Part shown: piece by piece, positions 46,162 to 64,000 of the stretch
Layout: each line of letters starts with the position of its first letter
How positions within the stretch are numbered: position 1 is the stretch's first letter
Assembly (NCBI RefSeq): GCF_020382885.2
Contig: NC_058499.1
Coordinates: forward strand, 14,741,872-14,805,871
DNA length: 64,000 nt
Direction: 5' to 3'
From: Scatophagus argus
Taxonomy: Eukaryota > Chordata > Actinopteri > Scatophagidae
Translations under genes and position numbers: made by a program
Notes under the pieces: model-generated
Seen by the model: only the letters and a program-made list of their open reading frames with translations
Databases searched by the model: none
Told to the model about the DNA's origin: nothing

Positions 46162-46167
46162 TTTATT
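46162..46167 (-). terminator. Candidate distal poly(A) signal of magi1
   Basis: On the minus strand this reads AATAAA (tcaaataaactc). It is the last good signal before the ergic2 3' end and gives a magi1 3' UTR of about 2.6 kb. Confidence 0.45.
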
Positions 46168-48613
46168 TGACAGTATTTCAGAATATCTTTCAGTAAACAA
46201 GTTTTTTGTTTTTTAGCAAAATGTAATATATCAGTACTGTCGCATTTCATAAAAATAGTTGTTCACGTCTTTGAAACTACAGTATCAATGATACAGTAAA
46301 CCATATTTGTAGGAATACAGCTGTACAAGGTGAATAGTACACAAATAACACTACACAGTTATACTTGATCTCAATGGGGGTTTATGAACGTGCCATCCTT
46401 CACAGGTTTCAATAAAGCAGTTTTTTGTTTCTGTATACAAAATCACTCACAACAGGCAGGGGGACAGCCTGGATGGAGACGGGGGAGGGGCTGGATGACA
46501 TATTCCTTCACCTGTTCTGATCTTTGACATTTGTACATACAGTAAAGTCATTTCTAAAGCCTACAGCATGTTCTCATGCTCCTCGCTAACATGATAACCA
46601 GTTTATCACATGAACCACGGTTGTATTCGACAGTCAGCTCAGAAACATCCACCGCTGAGGGGTCGAGATCCGGCTTGATGATACTTTTAATGCACACGGT
46701 CTTACCAGGATCCCAGCCTGCAGGTGCACTGTCCTGCTAAAAGCGGTTTACCAATAGGCCCACACCAGTTCATTCGCTTGGATGTGCCATCGTGCTGCAT
46801 TCAGTTAAATCATCACAATGCACTGTGATCTTTCTCTCTCTCTCTTTTTTTTTTTTAAAAAAACATCTGTTCCTCCAATAGTCAGAAGCTCTGGTGATTC
46901 ATTTTTAATGAGCACAAACATCTTGTTCAAAGCAAAGGATGATATCAAAATGGTGAAATGCAGAAGGGTAGTGACTTCATCTGGGGTGTCTTGCTTTAAT
47001 AGCAGCATGCCGCAACTCCGCCGCCATCGAGACTTTGTGATCAAACACTCTTTTCAGTGCAATTTGGGTTTCAGAGATCACCTAAGGTCCTGGGTTCAGA
47101 TCCAGTGAGTGCTTGCACTGCCTGCAACGATGCAAACTTAACACGTTTTCTTTACACAACAGACAAATAAAGCTGAAATGGCCCAGTCTGGATAAACGTT
47201 CACAGCTTGGCTTGCCCAGGTGACTCTCTAAGAAGAGGATGTAATGCTACAGGCTACATCTGATCCCCGTCTAAGCACTAGGGGACAAGAGCAATCATCG
47301 ACATTGATAAGCTATACAGCTGAGAGTGCATCGAGATAACTGTATGTACTGCTTGGTGTTAAGTCCGAAGAAAACAGGCTCCACAACTCAACAGTTCGCT
47401 GATATGTGTGCATCGTCACTAAAGTCTGTTTTTCATTCAGTTCCCAAAACAACTCACAAGAGAAACAGCTCTGCATTGGTTTGAGTAAGGCACTCCGCCC
47501 CACCTCATATCCATCGGCCTCCCCTTCCCCACACCGATGCCCCTCTCCCACAGTGATGTGGTACACTTAGCACAGTTAAAGGCATAGAAATGGGAAATAT
47601 AGACCGGACAAAATTTCATTGAGCATTAAATGAAATACAACACGGCTTATAATTCTGCACAATGACCGCATGGTTGAGTCGTGATCAAATTGTGTACATA
47701 ACTCAGAACAGTATTATGAGTTCTTACTAAGCTTTCAGTCAGTCAAAAAGTTCAATTTGATGAAAAAAAAAAAAGTTTCTTTTTGTCTCATATGAGTACC
47801 AACTGGTCAGCTCCGCAGAGGATATCCTCTCTATATTCTACCTCTAAAAGACATGTGAGTCCTTGTTCAATGACATGGTGGTTTATATCCATGCACACGA
47901 CCACTGGCTCCCTCAGCGGTCTGGGTTTGGTGACTTGCACCGTCTTTGATATGTAGTTATAGACGAGGCCATGGAAACAGCGATCCTAAAATACTGTTCT
48001 GTGTTTTGTTTTGTTTTTTTCTCTTTTCTTTACAATGTATCTAACTACAACACTGCCTCAAAAAACACCAATGTTTCTTGAGATTACCAAATGTACATAT
48101 TTGTCACATCTTTACATTTACAGTATATGTTATATCAGTAGGCATGTGAGATCTAACATATGTCGGGTTAGCGAGGCTGTCGCTCGGGTCAGTGCCATGT
48201 CCTCCAGGAGTTTCAGTGTCTCTGCCTCCCTCTGACAGACATCTAGTCTCACTCCTCCCACTGCACGGAGAAAATGGAGCAAAATAAATCTCTTGGACTT
48301 ACATATGTCTCTCCCCCATCTGAGGTTTCGTCGCACTAACCAGTCTGAGCCAGATGCTGTGGAGCAGTTAAAGGTATATGACGTCAAAAGCATCAGACGT
48401 CGTTGCTCCATCTGTTATCAGAACAACTGAGGGTTCGAAATGCCTACATATCGATCAGTCTCCATCAGATTTATACTGTATGTTACAATAGCTGTGAGAG
48501 TTCCTCTGTTTTTTTTTTTTAAGGTGGTGGGTGTAATAATTATTTTGTAAGAACAAATGAAACATAAAATATGATCTTAGAAGTAGACGGAGAAGAAAGC
48601 AGGATAGATAGAG

Positions 48614-48651
<38 letters not shown>

Positions 48652-48763
48652 GGAGGGGGAGAGAGAGAGAGAGGGGGAAATTTACTGTTTTTATCAGACA
48701 TCCTGTGGTGAACTGAATGAGGAGCCAGACAGCGTGATCCGGTCCAAACCAGCATGATCCATT
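46168..48763 (-). other. magi1 3' UTR
   Basis: A 2.6-kb stretch without coding exons on either strand. It includes poly(T/A) runs (46847-46863, 47763-47776) and the GATA/GA microsatellite near the stop codon. ORFs of fewer than 100 codons here show no family features. Confidence 0.5.
48603..48677 (-). repeat. Compound (GATA)n-(GA)n microsatellite in magi1 3' UTR
   Basis: Runs of gata units pass into gaga runs interrupted by ggg, ending about 90 nt after the magi1 stop (transcript sense TATC/TC). Likely length-polymorphic. Confidence 0.9.
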
Positions 48764-58891
<10,128 letters not shown>

Positions 58892-61800
58892 CTGAGGTGG
58901 GAAGAGAAAACACGGTTAACCGACAGCAGAATCTGTCATGTTCTTAACAAACAACAAAATACAGACAAACGACTACAACGAAATGTATGTGCAAAGGTTT
59001 GTAAATGAGATACTGGATGTGAGCACTAAATCGTCTTCCCTTAATGTGTGAAAAAAACCTCTCAGTTAGCTGGTTTCATATTCCTGTGTTTTGACTTTGT
59101 TTGTGTAACTCTTCCTAAACGGGTTTGGTTGTTGCGTTTGTTTTCAGCATAATTACATCATTAGCTGCGGGCAAAAGCGCAGACCCCCTCCCCCCCAACA
59201 CACACACAGCTTCTCTGTAAGTCATATTTTATCTGGATGGAGGAAGCAGGGAGCACTCTAAATCACAACAGCAATCTCATCAACACAGCTCCCCTGTGAA
59301 TCCATTGAATCAAAGCCATACAGTTCATTTATGCTGCTGAGACCCAAATACATACATTTAAACATGGGGGGGGGGGGCTTTTTGTAAACATGTAGTCTGA
59401 ATCTTTACACATGTGGACAGAAAGGCTCTAACACACCCATCAAGCACACCAGGCTGATGAATCCTTTAACAGACATGGGCGCTTGTAAAATATTCTTTAG
59501 AAAATTGTGATGTGTTTAATTTATGAGATTTTCTGGGAAATGCCAGAGAGCCCTGGTTGGAATATATTTATGGAATTACTCTCCAACTATATCCACCTAC
59601 TTTTTCAGACGTGTGAGATGAAGGCCAGAGCACTCACCAGCCAAGCACAACGGCAGAGCTCAAAATCACAGAGTGAAGGGAGGGAAATTTGAGGAAAGTT
59701 AAAATCAATAGATCACTGACAGCCCATATGAAGACAAAATGAAAATGAAAATTCTGCTATTCTGCCATTCTTTACACTTTTCAATTACGTTCTTGCTTTT
59801 TTTCCACCCCCAGCCTTCCTCCTTCTGCCCACTTAAAGCATAATGACTGTGTGGAAATCTTTTCCCTTTTCAAAAACAATTGTCAGGTCTGTGAGCATGG
59901 AAGAGGACGCAAGAAAGCAAGGAAAAGAAAAATAAAAGCCTCCTTTCCATCTTTCCATGAATGGTAGTTTGAGGAGAGCTGTCCGCGGTGCTGAAATGAT
60001 TCAGCACTGTGGCAGCAGCAGAGGGAGGGCTCTGTGGGACGTTGGGAGTAATAAGCCCATTCTGCAGGGAATACAGGCCTTAAGGGAACCTTTAAAGAAT
60101 TCTAATAAGTTATTCTCATGAAGGTTTCCTTTATGATCCACTAAAGGAAACAAGTATGAACTACCTGGAAATTGTCCGCTCACATTAAGGACACACTTAA
60201 GCTCAATTTAAATGCTAATACAACACACCAGCATATGTGCTTAATGTATGGTGGACTCATATGAATGCTGATGAATTACAAATGAACGACTGGTAGAGAG
60301 GCTTCTCGTGGCCTCCCTCACGAGTCAGTAGTCAGGCAGTCTGGCATGCCGGCCTCGCAGACTATCCTGCTGAGTGCTGGATGGCCTTCAGATCAGCCTG
60401 ATTGGTTTGTGTGGCCCAGCACCCCCTTTCGTTTTTTACCCAGCTATGATCTGCATTCTCATTGGTGGCGCAAAATGTCTCCAGTCTGTGGTTGGCTCCG
60501 CTTCAAAATGGGATGTCAGGGGACGGAGCTGTGAACATGAGCAGAGCTCGGTGGAACTCTGGCACAGTGCCCACACTACAGCAGTCGGACACAGAGACAA
60601 ACACATGCATGCGCGCGTGCACACACACTCACACTCACGTAGTGGAAGTCTAACACCCTGTCTGTGTTACACAAAGCACCGATGCCCTCAGTCACACACC
60701 TGATATCATGTGCAAACTGAATTCCATTGATATTCTGTACAGAAATCCTACATCTCTGAACAGAAACATACTTAAATACCCCTGACATTTTGCACATCTG
60801 AGTCATCTGAGTCACTGTAAAGGACCTTGTCCTTTCATTCACCCTGCACAGAGGCAACACACGCACACACAGAGTCACAAAAGTTCCTTATATGTCAGGC
60901 TGATAGTCCCTGTGGGGCCGTTGTCTTGAGTTGTTTGATGGAAACTGGTGAGGATGAAGGAGGAGATGGCATCTTCAGGGGGGAGGTGATTTGGCACATT
61001 CAATTCAGCACATTGAAGGATATCTACTGCAAGCTGTGTGTACGCACATGTGAATGAATGATGACGCACTGATGTGTGAGCATCAGCCTCCTTTGTGTAC
61101 TGAATTTCAGCATCGTTTTTAAATGGCGCATCTCAAAGTGAAACATAAGGGCGTGTCTTTGCAAAGGTTAGCCACCAGATGGCAGATGTTGGCTCTGCAT
61201 GGTCATAAGATGCTCGACTGCTCAGCGCCACGTTTGATCTCAGCTGCTCACGTACACGTTATGAATGTATGCTCAGCTGTCTCACACAGGCTTTTCACCA
61301 GCGTACTGCGAGCCTGTCAAAACACGGAGAATTACGGGTAAATTCATTTTCTAAATGTTATTTAATAACGTGATGTTAAGGGCAGTGCAGCAGCCGGACA
61401 GGCTGCAGTACAAGCACTCGCTAGCGTTATCAAAGAAAGTTATTCGTCTTTTTTTTTTAAAAAAAAAAGGCTGCAGTTGTGAGCGCTTTATTTCTTGAAC
61501 TGGTGCAGCAACCACCTTTGAGAGATTAACGAGTTATTAAATTATCACCCAGAGACTAACGTCAGCGGAGCAGGAAACTCCAGCAGTAAGAGAGGAAGAG
61601 CAACCAACACACACCGCAGCGTGAAACATCGTAAACTAATAAGTCTGAGCTCGGTCTGTGCGCGTCTGTCCCCGGAGCTAACAATGCAGCACAGAGGCTC
61701 CACTGCTGAGATCAAACGTTAGTAATGTTAATAATGCTTTCCATTTACTTTTAGCTTTTATAACTTTTTAAAGTAAAACCAATGCAGAGTCGTGTTTCGG

Positions 61801-64000
61801 TGAAGTAAGGACAGCAGTGAATAGTTTGGCACACAGTATACTGGAGCAAACCTCTGAAAATAGGGCCCCCTTGTGTATTCATTCAGTCGAGTTACAACAA
61901 CAACAACACACAATCAATTCACTGGGACCAGACAACAGTTCATCCATACATCTCCTATAATGGTCAATAACGTGTGTGTATGATGTACTGTGCTAATGTC
62001 TTGGATTGCTTTTCAGGTCTACAATAATCATTTCTGTCACATTTAAATAATTAAACATGAGATGCACCCGATCCATGAAAAAGGAAAGAAGACTGAAGAC
62101 TGTATCTGTAATTCCTCTTTACTGTTCTGTTATCATCTCAGAAACACTGCAAATTAAGTCACTCCTGGAAATTCATCTTTAGAAAAACTACAAACTTAAA
62201 CAATTACATGAGCACAAAATGTGAACCGCAAAACCTGCTGCGTGGCACATCAAAAGTGAACAGTGAACTTACAGCGTAATCTTTGCCAAATCTTTTTTAA
62301 CTTTCACCCAGGCTGCTGAACTGCGCTGTGCTGTTCATCACTGTGGACCTTAGTGTGTGTGTTCTTCAGGTAGCTGAGGGCTTAGCAGTATAAGGCAGCT
62401 GTGGGTAATTATCAAGTCAAGTTTTGACCCTGCGACCCAAACACCTTTTAGAGAATGAGTGCAAGATCACATGTCGAACAAATAAAGCTTTCACGGTGCG
62501 GTTTAATTTCTATGCAGGTGGACAATCCTAGCAGAAACAGGAAAAATGGCCACAGTCCATCTTGTTCTGGCAGCAGTATAATCACTCTGAACTTCCCCAC
62601 TATGAAGTTCTCCATCATTATTCTTCTCTGCTACTGTGTAACTCCATTTTGATTTATTTTCTTAGACTGAAGGCATATGGCCATAAGCATTTTTCACTTC
62701 AAGAGGAAGGCAAAGTGCTGAATTTGTGCAGGTGTGGATCAACACTACGGCTGAATTCTCTGTTTAAAAACACAGGCAGCCAACAACAAAATCAGTCAAA
62801 ATGAAATGTCTGCTTCAAGTGGGTGGAGGAGGAGACAATGTACCACTGAGAAAGATCTAGAAGAATAGATTTCCAGACGGGCCCTCAGACTCAGACAGGA
62901 TGGTGGGTGGTCAATCATGGATAAATGTGTAGAGATACGGCTGAGAATTTGAATATCGCAACAATGAAGAGCTTTTTGGTTTCTCTTAGTTACAGTTGTC
63001 CTAAACCCAGCTTCACACACAAAAGAACTGACCATTAGTGAATCCAGAACACAAGCAAAACACAGTTTGTACAATCGAAGCATAATGATTTCAGAGACTA
63101 AAGTCGGTGCAGGTAGGCAAACAGCATCATGCCAACCAGGGCAGCTCGTTTGCCAGCTAGATGACACTCTCTGAAGTCATTTCTGTCCAAAGCACATTAC
63201 GGTAAAACAACTGCATTTATTCTGAGGATGAGTGGCCCCAGTGGGAAGGAAACTGCTTCCCCACAGCAGTGTCGGTGTCGTCCCTACCCACAGAGACAAA
63301 CTCTCCCTCTCATGCCAACTCTCCACTGCATTTTAAATTTTACCAGCTTTTGATTTTCTGTATCTTAAAAACACTTTTCTGTGTTGCTCTGGTGTGTTTC
63401 AGTGGAATGTTGACGTGACGTTGATGGCAAAGTGGCATTTGGAGAATACTGAAAACACTGAAACATCTGCTTACACTGTTTAATATCTGTGTCCATTTTC
63501 TGTATAAATCACCACACGTGAAATATATGAAACACAACATTGTCCTGTAGTTTTTTGTTTATGCAATCGTCAAGTATCCTAATTTTTTCTGACTCAACAT
63601 GAGGAAATCACTGGTCTGTGAAATAATCCTTAATTATTACACTTTGAAAAAAAAAACAACCCTGTTGTTATTTCATGAAATGCTATAATAATTTACCTAC
63701 TTTTGAACCGAGGAGAATTATTCTTCTAGCCTCTAAACTATTTCATATTCCAAAAATAAAATCTCTTCCACAGAATTGAAAAACTCCAAATAAACAGCCC
63801 CTGTGATTTGAATGTGTTCAAAAATAGAGCAGGTCTGAAAATTATCATAATCAAAATCTCTTTTGCTCTCTCAGCTCTCGCTGTCAACTCTGCTTGACTC
63901 CTTACTTGCAAAGCTGCAGCTGGGGTTGAAGATGCAACAGTAACATGACATAATTGCATCTCAATCAGAAGACAGCTTATATTTATCTGGGCAGTTGCTC
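58892..64000 (-). other. Probable large magi1 intron to the right edge
   Basis: About 5 kb in which I find no PDZ, WW or guanylate-kinase coding exon on the minus strand and no convincing gene on the plus strand. It holds a G homopolymer at about 59366-59377, short CA/CG alternating tracts near 60610 and CpG-containing sequence near 61.4-61.7 kb that could be an alternative start or enhancer, but nothing in it is decisive. Confidence 0.5.

Noticed and set aside
48130-48411. 93-codon minus-strand ORF in the magi1 3' UTR
   Set aside because: No family resemblance, downstream of the magi1 stop codon, no splice signals.
59366-59377. G homopolymer as a possible G-quadruplex element
   Set aside because: A single G run is not four separate G-tracts with loops, and homopolymers of this kind are common and error-prone in assemblies.
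60346-60703. Overlapping ORFs near 60.4-60.7 kb as a possible gene in the magi1 intron
   Set aside because: No start context, domain or splice pattern; the C-terminal parts are translations of CA-repeat DNA.

Overview
The window is vertebrate nuclear DNA, most likely from a ray-finned (teleost) fish. Genes have many short exons with GT-AG introns, many of them only 75-400 bp. Intergenic gaps are small. CA/GA/GATA microsatellites are common, and the dispersed repeats look like typical fish elements. There are no bacterial operons, CRISPR arrays or prophages. I see no convincing tRNA or rRNA gene.

Layout from left to right. (1) 183-7601, minus strand: the 5' two-fifths or so of fbxl13 (F-box/LRR protein, DRC6), running off the left edge. 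(2) 3178-5385, plus strand: an unrecognised, cysteine-free, Ser-rich, probably secreted protein of about 710 residues, nested antisense inside one fbxl13 intron. (3) 8617-10510, plus: armc10, head-to-head with fbxl13 across about 1 kb. (4) 12.38-12.98 kb: the dead 3' end of a LINE. (5) 13412-28230, plus: complete dennd5b in 21 coding exons. (6) 33317-35140, plus: sinhcaf (fam60a), with an enlarged acidic tail. (7) 38379-39297, plus: kxd1. (8) 41179-44964, plus: ergic2. (9) 48764-58891, minus: the C-terminal half of magi1, tail-to-tail with ergic2, its 5' exons lying beyond the right edge. The last 5 kb appears to be magi1 intron.

I joined the exons of every multi-exon gene by hand and checked reading phase at each junction. 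The totals close exactly: armc10 344 aa, dennd5b 1261 aa, sinhcaf 278 aa, kxd1 about 185 aa, ergic2 374 aa, and about 809 C-terminal residues of magi1. Products were named by recalling family sequences, not by a database search.

The genes do not form a pathway. They are ordinary cell-biological genes: cilium (fbxl13), mitochondrial outer membrane (armc10), Rab GEF (dennd5b), SIN3-HDAC chromatin complex (sinhcaf), lysosome positioning (kxd1), ER-Golgi cycling (ergic2) and cell-junction scaffold (magi1). From memory of the human map, fbxl13-armc10 and dennd5b-sinhcaf-ergic2 are each conserved neighbourhoods on different human chromosomes (7q22 and 12p11), so the window joins several ancestral blocks. 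The most novel item is the nested antisense gene at 3178-5385. I did not find an unknown multi-gene system.
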